Positions 15,590 through 24,550 are shown, counted from the first letter of the stretch. The stretch is 64,000 nucleotides of DNA from an uncultured bacterium (GCA_949285455.1 CASDXP010000006.1:1-64000), one strand, 5' to 3'. The notes: a model not told the origin generated them from the sequence alone. Program-made: numbers and translations.

Positions 15590-18262
15590 CTAGTTCTCAC
15601 TTTTTTTCAGTTTTAGACGCTTTCTCATCTTAAGATGATTAGCTAAATCACTATAACGATAACTTACATCGTCCATCAGACTCTTAACAAGGAAGATGCC
15701 AAGTCCTCCAATCGGTCTATCTTTCGCTTCTAAAGTGATGTTAGGATCATTTTTTGTCAAAGGATTAAATGCCACACCATAATCGATGAATTCCATGTAT
15801 AAATCTTCCTCTTTTATTTGGTAGGCAAAGATGAAATTACCAACTTTACCACCGTAGGCATAATTTTTAATATTTGCAAGTATTTCTTCTAACACTAAGG
15901 AGACATTATAAATATCTTTTACGTCCGCATCAGAATCTTCTAATTTCTTAGAAATTAAATTAGTTAACGATTCCAAGGTTTCATCATTTGTAGGAAGAAA
16001 CAATTTATGCATATTTTGCAAACTTGAAGATTTAGCAAGATAAGTAAAACAAACTTGGGTAATATCATCACTTTGTTCATAACCAGCGACGAAATCATCG
16101 ATATCTTTTGAAATAATTTCAATCATTTTCGTATCGTCGATAGGTGAAACGACTTCGCTAAATAGTTTCAATAATCTTTCTTCACCATAAAGTTCTTCTT
16201 TTTCATTCGTCGCTTCCGTCACTCCATCCGTGTAAAGATAGACGCTATCGCCTGGATGAAGTTTTAAATGTTCCTCTTTATATTTGAAGTTTTTAATTCC
16301 ACCTAAGACGAATGATGGACGAGTCTTAAGATAACTAGCTTCATTATTTAAGATGACGATAGGTGGATTATGACCAGCGTTAACGTAAGTCATTTCTCCA
16401 CTTGAAACATCTACCATCGCCATAAAAGCGGTGACGAACATTTCTGAATCGTTATTTTCACATAGTGAATTATTCGTTTCATTAAAAATTTCAGCTGGGG
16501 TTTTAGTACGCGTTTCCGCAAGTGACTTAATGAGCGTTTTTGCCCTCATCATAAATAGCGCAGCGGGTATACCTTTACCGCTTACATCTGCAATTAAGAA
16601 GACGAATCTTTGTCCATCGATGAAGAAGAAGTCGTAGAAATCGCCCCCTACTTCTTTAGCGGTGTCCATCTTAGCGAATATATTAAATTCATCACGTTCT
16701 GGATAAGGTGGAAATAAAGTCGGTAGAGAAGAAGATTGAATCGATTTCGCTAACGCTAAATCTTGTGCGTTACGATTCTTCTCTTCTTCGATGAATCGTT
16801 TTAAGGCATCGACAGTCGTATTGATACCATCGCTTAAATCTCTAAATTCTTTATTATGCCTAACGTTTACTTCGACATCTAAATTACCTTTGGTAATTTG
16901 TTTTAAAGAACTATTAACTTGATAAATGCCGTTGATGACAATACGTTGAACGAGTAAAGAAATTAAGATGAAGATGACGATAAATAAGAATAAAGTACCG
17001 ATCGTAAGAGCGATTAAAGAAGTTATCTCACTAGCGAAAGCATCGATGAATGGCACGGTCGCAACTAAGACATAATCATCGCTCGGATCGAGAGTCAAAA
17101 TATTAGGTCCACGCACGAAAGAGACGAAACTTTCCCGTCCCCCACAATAGAAATTAGTGAAATGATCTTCACTCCACGAAGAAGAAAGATATTCTTCACT
17201 GATACCATATTCTTCTAAAGGCTTACCAATCCAGCTAGAAGAAACATTTTCTTCATTCGTAATGCCTTTAATAACATGCTTTTTATAACTTATTCCATCG
17301 ATTTCATAATCTTCTAATTCAGCGTAGATTATCTTGCCGGTATTAGAGATGGTAATTGGTTTAATTAAGTTTTCAAAACTTAATCTTTCCATCCTCTCCA
17401 AAATATCTTCAGGATTCGTACCTACTTGAATGACACCGATATGAGAATCGTTTAGTTTAATGCCAGCATATTGCCAACTTTGACCACTAGAATCAGTCAA
17501 AATATCTTGTGCATAAGTTGCTTCTTGGCTCGCATAGATGTAATTCATGAAATCCACAGATTGCTGATTGTAACTAGGATTAGAAGAATCGAGATTTCGA
17601 TTGTACATATCGTAACCAAAATAGCCAATTGTCGTGCTACCTAGAATGTAGCCACCAGCTTCAGGATTATTAATATCAGTTGTCGGATTTATTACTTGTC
17701 CAGGATCGATCAAATGTAAAGAAGTGGCTTTCACTCCACTTGCGATAGGATAAAGTTTTTCCATGATTGGTTTGACATGAACCGTAAAATATTGATCGAA
17801 TAATTGATATTTTTGCGAAGCGCTTCGCGAAGCCGAATCGCTAAATAAATCGTTTGGTTTATAACCCTCTAATGGGTGAGGAACTTCCCCATTTTCATCG
17901 TAAGTAACAATTTCAGGATCATTAGGGAAAGCTTCAATATAAAGTGAATAAAAATCGATAGCGAGATGTCTTTCCATCATGAAAGAGGCCGTACCTTCTA
18001 CTTCGTTTTTAGCTTCAGAAAGTAAAATTAAAGATGCACTTTGTGCACGATTAGCAGTATCTTTCTTCGATTCCTCTAAAGTTTGTTCGAGGTTGTAATA
18101 ATTTGTTTCGATACTATTTTGTGTCGTCTCTAAAGTCGTTTGAACATTTGTTTTAACATCGCCTACCGCCCCATACCAAAGGACAAGAAAAAAGGTGACA
18201 AACGTCACCAAAAATGCGATGCTAACAAAAATTAAGAGCCATTTTTGAAAAGTACGACGCAT
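15590..18262 (-). CDS. SpoIIE/RsbU-type PP2C phosphatase fused to an RsbW-type kinase domain, with sensor and HAMP
   Basis: An 890-residue membrane receptor. Membrane segments at about 8-30 and 415-440 enclose a 380-residue outside sensor region. A HAMP domain (about 440-495) follows, then a SpoIIE-type PP2C phosphatase (about 510-730; MDTAKEVGGDFYDFF, IADVSGKGIPAALFM, TDGVTEATN). A C-terminal GHKL ATPase like RsbW follows (about 755-890; LEEILANIKNYAYGG N-box and GGLGIFLVKSL). The chain therefore holds both the phosphatase and the kinase halves of a partner switch. The STAS protein directly upstream is the obvious substrate. The usual sigma factor is not in the window, so the output is unknown. 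Confidence 0.93.
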   Translation of the reverse strand: MRRTFQKWLLIFVSIAFLVTFVTFFLVLWYGAVGDVKTNVQTTLETTQNSIETNYYNLEQTLEESKKDTANRAQSASLILLSEAKNEVEGTASFMMERHLAIDFYSLYIEAFPNDPEIVTYDENGEVPHPLEGYKPNDLFSDSASRSASQKYQLFDQYFTVHVKPIMEKLYPIASGVKATSLHLIDPGQVINPTTDINNPEAGGYILGSTTIGYFGYDMYNRNLDSSNPSYNQQSVDFMNYIYASQEATYAQDILTDSSGQSWQYAGIKLNDSHIGVIQVGTNPEDILERMERLSFENLIKPITISNTGKIIYAELEDYEIDGISYKKHVIKGITNEENVSSSWIGKPLEEYGISEEYLSSSWSEDHFTNFYCGGRESFVSFVRGPNILTLDPSDDYVLVATVPFIDAFASEITSLIALTIGTLFLFIVIFILISLLVQRIVINGIYQVNSSLKQITKGNLDVEVNVRHNKEFRDLSDGINTTVDALKRFIEEEKNRNAQDLALAKSIQSSSLPTLFPPYPERDEFNIFAKMDTAKEVGGDFYDFFFIDGQRFVFLIADVSGKGIPAALFMMRAKTLIKSLAETRTKTPAEIFNETNNSLCENNDSEMFVTAFMAMVDVSSGEMTYVNAGHNPPIVILNNEASYLKTRPSFVLGGIKNFKYKEEHLKLHPGDSVYLYTDGVTEATNEKEELYGEERLLKLFSEVVSPIDDTKMIEIISKDIDDFVAGYEQSDDITQVCFTYLAKSSSLQNMHKLFLPTNDETLESLTNLISKKLEDSDADVKDIYNVSLVLEEILANIKNYAYGGKVGNFIFAYQIKEEDLYMEFIDYGVAFNPLTKNDPNITLEAKDRPIGGLGIFLVKSLMDDVSYRYSDLANHLKMRKRLKLKKSEN

Positions 18263-18283
18263 CGTTAGAATTTAAGATGAAGA

Positions 18284-18586
18284 CTAGTCTTCAATATTTA
18301 AAATTTCGATGAAACCAGTCAAGGCAAAGATCGATTGAATCATGTCGTTAGGATGGGCGACGACAAGCTTTCCCCCTTCAGCATCAAGTTTTTTGTGGGT
18401 GGAAAGGATGACGCGTAAACCTGCGGAAGAAACATATTCTAAATCTTTGAAATCTAACACTAGGTTTTTGACGCCGCTATCGAGTTCAGCAATCGCTGCT
18501 GCAAGCTCAGGTGCAGTCGTCGTATCAAGTCTTCCGTCAACGGCTAAAATAGTTTTATCAGCGTCGACTGTTTTAGTAATCTTCAT
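18284..18586 (-). CDS. STAS-domain anti-sigma factor antagonist (RsbV/SpoIIAA type)
   Basis: A 100-residue single STAS domain. It shows the GRLDTTTAPEL start and the phosphorylation loop YVSSAGLRVIL, whose serine is the usual target of an RsbW-type kinase. It is preceded by a clear GGAGG and followed after 21 bases by the phosphatase/kinase fusion, so the two form one operon. By family knowledge, the unphosphorylated form binds and sequesters the kinase; here the kinase is a domain of its neighbour. It could also control a non-sigma target. Confidence 0.93.
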   Translation of the reverse strand: MKITKTVDADKTILAVDGRLDTTTAPELAAAIAELDSGVKNLVLDFKDLEYVSSAGLRVILSTHKKLDAEGGKLVVAHPNDMIQSIFALTGFIEILNIED

Positions 18587-18658
18587 AACTAAAATCCTCC
18601 GTTTTTTTAGATTTATTTAATAATAAATGAAATTGATGAGAAAATGTAGAAAAATACT

Positions 18659-19441
18659 TTATTCTTCTTTTAAATTATCATTTTCTGGCACTTCTACTTC
18701 TTCGATGGCAGATTCTTCTTTCTTTGGTACTTCAACTTCATCTGGTTCAGCAGTTTTTGCTTCGACACTATGAGTAATTACTTCTTCAATTTTATCTGCT
18801 TCATCCTTCGTTACCGCACTTGGAACGTAATTAAGATGCGAATAGACAAAGAAGAAAGCAAGCGTCATCGAAGGAATAGCGAAGACGAGCATGAGCATGA
18901 ACCAAATTTGGCCAATCATACTACCGATTTCTGCAAGTATAAAAACGAACGAAAGTAAGAAAACGAAGCCAGCAAAGATGATAGTTACTAAACCAAAGAT
19001 ACTATAAACTTTGTCATCTAATACCGACTTTTTCACATCCGCGACCACGCTCATCACTAATATGACGAGAGCGAATATGACGCTAAAAAGCATCAAAATT
19101 GAAAATGTCATAAAGGAATAAAGAGAGCCTAACGAACCCATGAACGACAACGATTGACTAATAAATAAGAAAATATAGATGACTCCTAAAGCGTAGCCAA
19201 AAATCTTAACTAATAAATTTTTATTGGTGACAATTGAAACAATCAAAGCGACGCTTAGACCGACGATGATGAGCATTTGAACGACGAGACTCATAACATC
19301 CATCCCTGAGCTCATGCCGCCACTAGATGCTGTCGCAAGCGTGCCGACTATGAATAGAAAATAGAAAAATGCGAACACACTAATGAAGATACAGCTCAAC
19401 AATTTAGCGTGTCTTTTCAAACCTAAACCTAAATTTTCCAT
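18659..19441 (-). CDS. Membrane protein with acidic cytosolic tail
   Basis: A 260-residue protein with about six membrane segments (residues 15-205), followed by a 50-residue tail rich in Glu, Val and Pro (EVEVPKKEE, EEVEVPEND). No known domain was recognised. The acidic VEVP-type tail resembles low-complexity stretches in the membrane proteins at 32512-34038 and 62656-63519. GGAGG lies upstream of the start and TATAAT before that. It may share a transcript with the STAS gene, 72 bases downstream. Confidence 0.75.
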   Translation of the reverse strand: MENLGLGLKRHAKLLSCIFISVFAFFYFLFIVGTLATASSGGMSSGMDVMSLVVQMLIIVGLSVALIVSIVTNKNLLVKIFGYALGVIYIFLFISQSLSFMGSLGSLYSFMTFSILMLFSVIFALVILVMSVVADVKKSVLDDKVYSIFGLVTIIFAGFVFLLSFVFILAEIGSMIGQIWFMLMLVFAIPSMTLAFFFVYSHLNYVPSAVTKDEADKIEEVITHSVEAKTAEPDEVEVPKKEESAIEEVEVPENDNLKEE

Positions 19442-19527
19442 AAATGAATTTTTCCTCCAAGTTTTATTATAAGAATAAATTCGTAAGATGTTAAATAAAT
19501 TTCTTGGTGGTGTTAAATATGTAACTT

Positions 19528-19536
19528 TGTTAAAAT
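19528..19536 (+). promoter_or_regulatory. Extended -10 promoter for a leaderless HAD gene
   Basis: TGT-TAAAAT ends 6 bases before the ATG at 19543, with no Shine-Dalgarno site between. Confidence 0.5.
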
Positions 19537-19542
19537 CAAACT

Positions 19543-20331
19543 ATGAAACGAAAACTAGACGATGAAATTAAGATAATATTCTTCGATATCGATCATACTT
19601 TGTTCGATCATCAAGCTGGACATTTCGTCACTTCTAGTTTCAAAGCAATGGAAAAACTCCAGCAAAAAGGCACTAAAATCTTTCTTTGCACGGCTAGACC
19701 ATATCGTTCGATGATGTGGCTTGGCCCTTTTGCAAGATTAAATTTTGATGGGTTCATCGCCGTTAACGGAGGATTGATCGCTATCGGCAATAAAATTATT
19801 CATAAAGACTTATTAGAACCTGCACTAATTAATAAGTTAGTCAATTATGCCAAACAAAGAAAATTGACATTAGAAATAATGACGACTGAAAATGCATTTT
19901 TTGCGACTGAAGAAAGCGATATTTCTAGGCAGTTTATGACCAATTGGAAAGAGACGAAGCCAAACTATAAACCTTATAGGAATGAAGAAGTGACAAGCGC
20001 TTTACTTTTTTCTAAAGATGACGAAGGACAATTTTTAAAAACTTTAGGTTGTTACTTTCATCGCTTTTGCGACGTTGGAACAGATATTTATCCCCACCAC
20101 TTGCAGAAAGGTGAAGGTATCGACATCGTCTTAAAAACTTTAAATATGACAAAGAATAATGCGATGGCGTTCGGTGATGATATCGCGGACATATCGATGT
20201 TCGAACACGTAAAATATGGTATCGCTATGGGGAACGCTAAAGAAGAATGTAAAAAGAAAGCTTACTTTGTCACAAAAGATATATCAAAAGATGGCGTAGC
20301 CTACGCCTTAAAGCATTTTAAATTAATTTAA
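19543..20331 (+). CDS. HAD-superfamily (Cof-type) phosphatase
   Basis: A 262-residue Cof/YidA-like hydrolase. Motif I is FFDIDHTLFD (nucleophile and acid/base Asp pair), motif II LCTARPYRS, motif III the lysine in HHLQKGEGIDIVLK, and motif IV FGDDIADISMFEHV. The cap domain lies between motifs II and III. The family dephosphorylates small sugar phosphates, nucleotides or flavin precursors in the cytosol; the substrate is not predictable. The stop lies 2 bases from the end of the convergent cytidine deaminase gene. No Shine-Dalgarno site is seen, and an extended -10 lies next to the ATG. Confidence 0.9.
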   Translation: MKRKLDDEIKIIFFDIDHTLFDHQAGHFVTSSFKAMEKLQQKGTKIFLCTARPYRSMMWLGPFARLNFDGFIAVNGGLIAIGNKIIHKDLLEPALINKLVNYAKQRKLTLEIMTTENAFFATEESDISRQFMTNWKETKPNYKPYRNEEVTSALLFSKDDEGQFLKTLGCYFHRFCDVGTDIYPHHLQKGEGIDIVLKTLNMTKNNAMAFGDDIADISMFEHVKYGIAMGNAKEECKKKAYFVTKDISKDGVAYALKHFKLI

Positions 20332-20333
20332 CT

Positions 20334-20759
20334 TTATTGATTATAACGACTTTCTCCCCACCACTTTGGGATGAGTTCTTCTAGCTTAATGATTATTTCT
20401 TTATCATAATCAAACATTATTTCCATATCTTTGTTCGCAATATTTAATTGCATAAAAAACTCACGGCACGCCCCGCAGGGAAGTTCACTATATTCTCCTC
20501 TTGGTGGTCTATCTCTTACGACGAGCATTCTTTTAACTTTCGTTTGTCCGCTACTTTGAAACATATTTAGTGCCGCTACTCTTTCAGCGCACAAATCTAA
20601 AACACCGCAGCAGCTTTCAAAACAGAAACCAGTATAAATTGTCCCGTCTTCACTTTCTAAAGCTGCGGCCACGTGATGAGCGTTGATAAATGGCGTTACT
20701 TCTTCTGGATGATATTCTTTCTTCGCTGCTTCTAATAATTTTTTCCAAATATCTTGCAT
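20334..20759 (-). CDS. Cytidine deaminase-family protein
   Basis: A 141-residue zinc-dependent deaminase. The first zinc ligand and catalytic Glu are in CAERVAALNMF, and the two other cysteines in PCGACREFF, as in tetrameric cytidine deaminases. The N-terminal half (NAHHVAAALES, then GFCFESCCG) is also close to blasticidin-S deaminase-like proteins, so the exact substrate is open. The expected role is pyrimidine salvage, cytidine to uridine. AAGGAAG precedes the start. Confidence 0.88.
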   Translation of the reverse strand: MQDIWKKLLEAAKKEYHPEEVTPFINAHHVAAALESEDGTIYTGFCFESCCGVLDLCAERVAALNMFQSSGQTKVKRMLVVRDRPPRGEYSELPCGACREFFMQLNIANKDMEIMFDYDKEIIIKLEELIPKWWGESRYNQ

Positions 20760-20862
20760 ATTTTTAATACTTCCTTGGATTTATAAAACTATTATAAGCA
20801 TTAATTAAAATTGATTTAAGTGTTTCAAAGTATAAAAAATATATAAAAGCAATCAATGCTAA

Positions 20863-21090
20863 TTATATTATTAAATCTTCTTCGTCTAATTCATCGACGA
20901 TATCGATAAATTTTCTTCCATTGATTTTAAATTGTTTCAATTCTTCTTCATCTATAAAGTCTTTTCTAAATTCATCGTCGTCTAATAAAATGAAACGATT
21001 ATTTTCATAACTTAAATTCCAATAGACTTCGTCGATGTCTATCATCGTGCCTTCTTCTTTTACAATATCAATTAATTTTTCAAATTCCAT
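20863..21090 (-). CDS. Small acidic hypothetical protein
   Basis: A 75-residue protein with very high Asp and Glu content (LLDDDEFRKDF, DELDEEDLII). The start at 21090 is preferred because AGAGGTG lies upstream; a longer in-frame start at 21123 would sit before that site. It lies just downstream of the WYL regulator on the same strand. Such acidic proteins are sometimes DNA mimics or inhibitors encoded by mobile elements, but nothing in the sequence proves it. No family was recognised. Confidence 0.65.
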   Translation of the reverse strand: MEFEKLIDIVKEEGTMIDIDEVYWNLSYENNRFILLDDDEFRKDFIDEEELKQFKINGRKFIDIVDELDEEDLII

Positions 21091-21165
21091 AAACAAAAAC
21101 ACCTCTTTTTTTAATTTTACCATCTTTCAAATGCAGTTATTTAATAATGTTACTTAAAATGGATT

Positions 21166-22365
21166 TTAGTTTTTTTCTTTATCAAGAATATTAACAATTC
21201 TTCTACCAAGTTCTATTAATTGATTAAAAAAGGCATCGCTCGATGGAATTTGCTCACGCCTTCCAAAACCAAAAGTATGAATATCTTCGTTTGATGAATT
21301 TAAGAAAACATAATCATTTATTCTAATACTATAACGATTGATAAAATCATTTACTGAAACGACAAAAATATTAACGTCACTAGCGAATGCTTCTATCGTA
21401 GCAACATAACTTTGATTACACCTTTGAATTTTTTTGATATTTAAGCCGAAGAAATTGTACAAATCATTAAAATCTTCTATCTTTTCAAATTCGACGAGAA
21501 ATTTTTTGATGCCTAAATAATGCTTTAGTTTAAATTCGCCTTCAAAAATATGTGATTGTGAGTTTAAAAAGATACTTTCATTAAAATCATCATAAAATTT
21601 CAAAGGCGTTTGCTTTTCTTCAGATAATATCTTTACATCGAACATATTTTCTAAGTTCGCAACGTACATTATATATTTCTTATTGTTTTTGCTTTCAGGA
21701 TTGTCTTCAATATAGTCGTTATTGTACATTGATCCGATGACGATAACTTTGTTATTTTTGTAAAGAATATAATAAGGCGCCATGGTAAGATTATGAACTT
21801 CAGCTAAATTGTCTTTGATTATACCCACTCCTTCAATCGTCTTAGAAACTGCTAACTTATGAGTGAATTGAATATCTTTTTTCTTCGCTAATGCTTCTGC
21901 GATCTTAGTAAGATTAGACAAAACTTGATGCGTCGAATTTTTACGTAATGAAGCATTAATTTTAGCTAATTTATTTAAATCTAAATGATTGCGTGGGCTA
22001 TTAGAAACTAAAATTACTTTGCTTTTAAGTACATTGACATCTTTTTCATGTAGAGACGAATTGGACATAATGGAATTTAACAATAAGGTCGTTTCCCCTA
22101 GATTAAAATTATCATCAGCGAGAATAAAAAATCCTTGATTACCTTTCTTGATAACATTATAAATGTTATTACCACTTTTTAATGAGCTTTCAAGATCGCC
22201 CCAATTAGTGTAGCCAATTTCTTTTAGATCTTTCGTAATTGTGTCGTTGCTTTCTACTTTAATTTTATAGTCTGCTTCAAGATAATTTCTTATTTCATCA
22301 CGGCTCAAGGGATTGTTTGCATTAGAATGTTTTTTCAATATTTCGTAGACTAAGTATGATGGCAT
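21166..22365 (-). CDS. WYL-domain transcriptional regulator
   Basis: A 399-residue protein. An N-terminal winged helix (residues 1-60: VYEILKKHSN, LSRDEIRNYLEADY, NDTITKDLKEIGY) is followed by a WYL-type middle domain (TMAPYYILYKNNKVIVIGS) and a C-terminal WCX-like part. WYL proteins sense nucleic-acid or nucleotide ligands and often control defence or mobile genes. It is divergent from a short FtsK-like ATPase gene across a 208-base gap, which suggests it regulates that operon. AAGGAGAA precedes the start. Confidence 0.85.
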   Translation of the reverse strand: MPSYLVYEILKKHSNANNPLSRDEIRNYLEADYKIKVESNDTITKDLKEIGYTNWGDLESSLKSGNNIYNVIKKGNQGFFILADDNFNLGETTLLLNSIMSNSSLHEKDVNVLKSKVILVSNSPRNHLDLNKLAKINASLRKNSTHQVLSNLTKIAEALAKKKDIQFTHKLAVSKTIEGVGIIKDNLAEVHNLTMAPYYILYKNNKVIVIGSMYNNDYIEDNPESKNNKKYIMYVANLENMFDVKILSEEKQTPLKFYDDFNESIFLNSQSHIFEGEFKLKHYLGIKKFLVEFEKIEDFNDLYNFFGLNIKKIQRCNQSYVATIEAFASDVNIFVVSVNDFINRYSIRINDYVFLNSSNEDIHTFGFGRREQIPSSDAFFNQLIELGRRIVNILDKEKN

Positions 22366-22531
22366 ATAATTCTCCTTCCATGTTTCACTAATTATTATTA
22401 TTTTTCATACTATATATCGACGTTTTTAAAATCAATCTAAACCTATTTTTTTATGTTTTAATTAAAAACAAAAATTTTATGCATTTATTTTTTTAAAATG
22501 TAGCCACATCGCATATTTTATAAGAATCAAA

Positions 22532-22570
22532 ATGAAAAATACTTATCTAAAATTTAGAAAGGAAAAATAA
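22532..22570 (+). other. Possible 12-codon leader peptide before the FtsK-like gene
   Basis: An ATG and stop frame a short peptide (MKNTYLKFRKEK) whose end overlaps the Shine-Dalgarno region of the gene at 22574. It could be a chance frame; no terminator/antiterminator pair is visible. Confidence 0.2.
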
Positions 22571-22573
22571 AAA

Positions 22574-23194
22574 ATGCTTAGATTTAAAGAACTGGTAAAT
22601 AATAACATCTTAATGAGTGGAGAAACTGGTGCGGGTAAAAGCTACATATTGCATAAAATTATCGAAGAAATAAGAAAGGAGGATGAAGAAACTTTAATTT
22701 ACATATCTGATCCTAAATTCGTGGAATTCAAAAAAGACATCAATAATCAAAATATTCTTTCTTACGACGCTTTAGAAATAGCAAAGATTATCAAAGAAAG
22801 ACAAAATGCCATAAAAAATGATAAAAATATATCATTTAATCATCTCTTCATCATTTATGATGAAATTGGTTTATTATTGCCTCCTTCTTGTTCAATTGCG
22901 AAATCATCTATGAGGAAAGAAGCCATCGAAGATTCAATTATTAAATCCTGTAACGGCAAGGCATTTAAAGATATTAACGTGCATCTTATTGCCGCTACGC
23001 AAACACCTGCAAGATTTACCCTTGAAGAAACTTTCGATAAATTTGATTTATACTTTGAAATTAAAACTAATCTTGACGAAGATAATGATTATTACTTAAA
23101 GATGCTGAAAAAGAAATTTGGTAAAAATATTTATGAATTATGCACTACTCATTTAGATGAAAGATTCATCATCATTTATAAATTGGAGAAATAA
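22574..23194 (+). CDS. Short FtsK/SpoIIIE-like ATPase
   Basis: A 206-residue protein made of little more than one FtsK-type motor domain. Walker A is GETGAGKSY (residues 17-25), an FtsK-like DPKFVEF block follows, Walker B is LFIIYDEIGLLL, and the HLIAATQTPARF motif matches the FtsK/HerA sensor region. There are no membrane segments and no gamma DNA-reading domain. Such short motors occur in phages, plasmids and integrative elements, where they may pump DNA or drive transfer. It is preceded by GAAAGGA and followed after one base by an unknown gene in the same operon. Confidence 0.85.
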   Translation: MLRFKELVNNNILMSGETGAGKSYILHKIIEEIRKEDEETLIYISDPKFVEFKKDINNQNILSYDALEIAKIIKERQNAIKNDKNISFNHLFIIYDEIGLLLPPSCSIAKSSMRKEAIEDSIIKSCNGKAFKDINVHLIAATQTPARFTLEETFDKFDLYFEIKTNLDEDNDYYLKMLKKKFGKNIYELCTTHLDERFIIIYKLEK

Positions 23195-23195
23195 T

Positions 23196-23714
23196 ATGAA
23201 ACAATATCAAATCTTAATAGATGGTAAATGCGTTAAAACGGCTACAAATTACTACGGAACACTAATTTCATTTATTACCGAGATTGAAAACGTCATTCAT
23301 TCATACTTTGGAGCACTTGGTGTTCTTGGCTTACCTTTTCCATTTGAATCTTACTTATTATTTGATGACGAACTTGAAACAAATATTGATTTAAAAAATA
23401 AAGCTGATGATATATTAGATATCTTTCGTTTATTTAGAGTCATAAAAAATTTCACCGTTGCAGATTGGACTAATTTACACTTTGAAAACATTTCTTTTCA
23501 TGGTGATGATTGGGATTTTAGTTTAATCAATAAAAGAAATGAAACGATCATCGATGTGAAAGATGGTGAATATTATTTGAAGACGAACGTATTTTCAAAT
23601 TATAAATATCGAGGAAAACGTTACTTTAATTTCTATTTAAATAACGTCGTCGTAGACAAAAATAGTTCTTTAAGATTAGGAGAAAGAGTAAGAAAAAGCA
23701 TTCTTTTAAATTAA
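23196..23714 (+). CDS. Hypothetical protein in the FtsK-like operon
   Basis: A 172-residue soluble protein with a probable alpha/beta N-terminal half and a beta-rich C-terminal half. It contains no recognised motif. The start at 23196 is supported by GGAG 7 bases upstream, within the end of the FtsK-like gene. Directly after its TAA the same frame stays open for 43 more codons with normal-looking coding sequence, so the protein may have been about 216 residues long before a nonsense change. Function is unknown; co-transcription with the ATPase suggests a joint role. Confidence 0.7.
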   Translation: MKQYQILIDGKCVKTATNYYGTLISFITEIENVIHSYFGALGVLGLPFPFESYLLFDDELETNIDLKNKADDILDIFRLFRVIKNFTVADWTNLHFENISFHGDDWDFSLINKRNETIIDVKDGEYYLKTNVFSNYKYRGKRYFNFYLNNVVVDKNSSLRLGERVRKSILLN

Positions 23715-23846
23715 GAAGAAAAAATAAATAAAAGCATAAATAAAACACCAAGCGAGACAGAAAAAGCTTTCGCTAAAGAATTGAACGATTTTTTTCAATC
23801 CATAATTGATAATGAAGGAATCGTGTTAGAGGATGAAGAAAATTAA
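23715..23846 (+). pseudogene. In-frame open continuation after the TAA of the preceding gene
   Basis: Forty-three codons follow the TAA at 23712-23714 in the same frame and end at TAA 23844-23846. They encode a helical acidic segment (ETEKAFAKELNDFFQSIID, then a GIVLEDEEN end). The stretch has no ATG/GTG/TTG start near its beginning and no Shine-Dalgarno site. It looks like the C-terminal part of the 23196 gene cut off by a nonsense mutation, or a small gene that lost its start. Confidence 0.45.
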
Positions 23847-24020
23847 AGTCTTCACCAAAAGCACTTTAAACTTCGTGATTTTCCGTGATGGGAGATTTGA
23901 ACACACGATATAAATTTGCTTTTTTTTATAATGACTTTATTCATGAATTTCATTTGATTTCTAATAGATGCGTTTAACGGCATATATTCATATAGTAAAC
24001 AATTAATTAAACAAATAAAT

Positions 24021-24048
24021 AAAAAAACAGGATTAATAAATAATCCTG
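24021..24048 (-). terminator. Terminator after tRNA-Asn/tRNA-Glu
   Basis: The hairpin CAGGATTA-N5-TAATCCTG (24028-24048) is followed on the minus strand by seven T residues. It ends the two-tRNA transcript. Confidence 0.85.
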
Positions 24049-24059
24049 ATTTAATCCGA

Positions 24060-24136
24060 TGGTGACCCGTACGGGATTCGAACCCATGAATGTATCCTTG
24101 AAAGGGATATGAGTTAAGCCTCTTCTCCAACGGGCC
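24060..24136 (-). tRNA. tRNA-Glu(TTC)
   Basis: A cloverleaf with encoded CCA. The anticodon arm TATCC-CTTTCAA-GGATA gives TTC. It is nearly the same as the tRNA at 52217-52293, which has anticodon CTC. Confidence 0.92.
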
Positions 24137-24142
24137 ATCTTG

Positions 24143-24218
24143 TGGCGCTTACTGAGGGACTTGAACCCACGACCGATCGGTTAACAGCCGATTGCTCTAC
24201 CGACTGAGCTAAGTAAGC
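24143..24218 (-). tRNA. tRNA-Asn(GTT)
   Basis: A cloverleaf with encoded CCA. The anticodon arm ATCGG-CTGTTAA-CCGAT gives GTT. It is transcribed ahead of tRNA-Glu. Confidence 0.94.
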
Positions 24219-24261
24219 ATGCACTAAATATTAGCACAATAAAGAAATAAGTAAAAGAGAA

Positions 24262-24501
24262 TTAATCGATTTTTTTCGCTAAAATATCGATGACGTCAGA
24301 AACTTTCGTCAAAGTTTCAAGTTCTTCGTTTTCAAAAGTGACGTGAAATTCATTTTCAAAGTCCATGATAACTTCTAATAAATCTAAGGAGTCTACACCT
24401 AAATCGGTCAAAGCCGTCTCGAGACTAATTTTACGTGGATCAAGTTTGAACTTGGAGACGAAGATGTCTCTTACTTTTTGTGCAATCACTTCTTTGGTCA
24501 T
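24262..24501 (-). CDS. acpP: Acyl carrier protein
   Basis: A 79-residue four-helix acyl carrier protein. The phosphopantetheine attachment serine is in GVDSLDLLEVIMDFE. Length and the acidic helix II are typical. It carries acyl intermediates for fatty acid or lipid synthesis in the cytosol. No other fatty acid gene is adjacent; the pilus operon upstream ends in its own terminator, so this gene is transcribed separately. GAGGT precedes the start. Confidence 0.95.
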   Translation of the reverse strand: MTKEVIAQKVRDIFVSKFKLDPRKISLETALTDLGVDSLDLLEVIMDFENEFHVTFENEELETLTKVSDVIDILAKKID

Positions 24502-24550
24502 ATATCTTTTACCTCGTTAGATACTTTAACAAATTATCGTGCGGATTGCA

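Noticed and set aside
23880-23915. T-arm-like stretch (GGGAGATTTGAACAC) as a tRNA remnant or att site
   Set aside because: Only the loop resembles a tRNA; the stem bases do not pair and no acceptor match to the nearby tRNAs was found.
23852-24130. A 92-residue minus-strand frame
   Set aside because: Its start lies inside tRNA-Glu(TTC) and the rest is AT-rich spacer without coding character.
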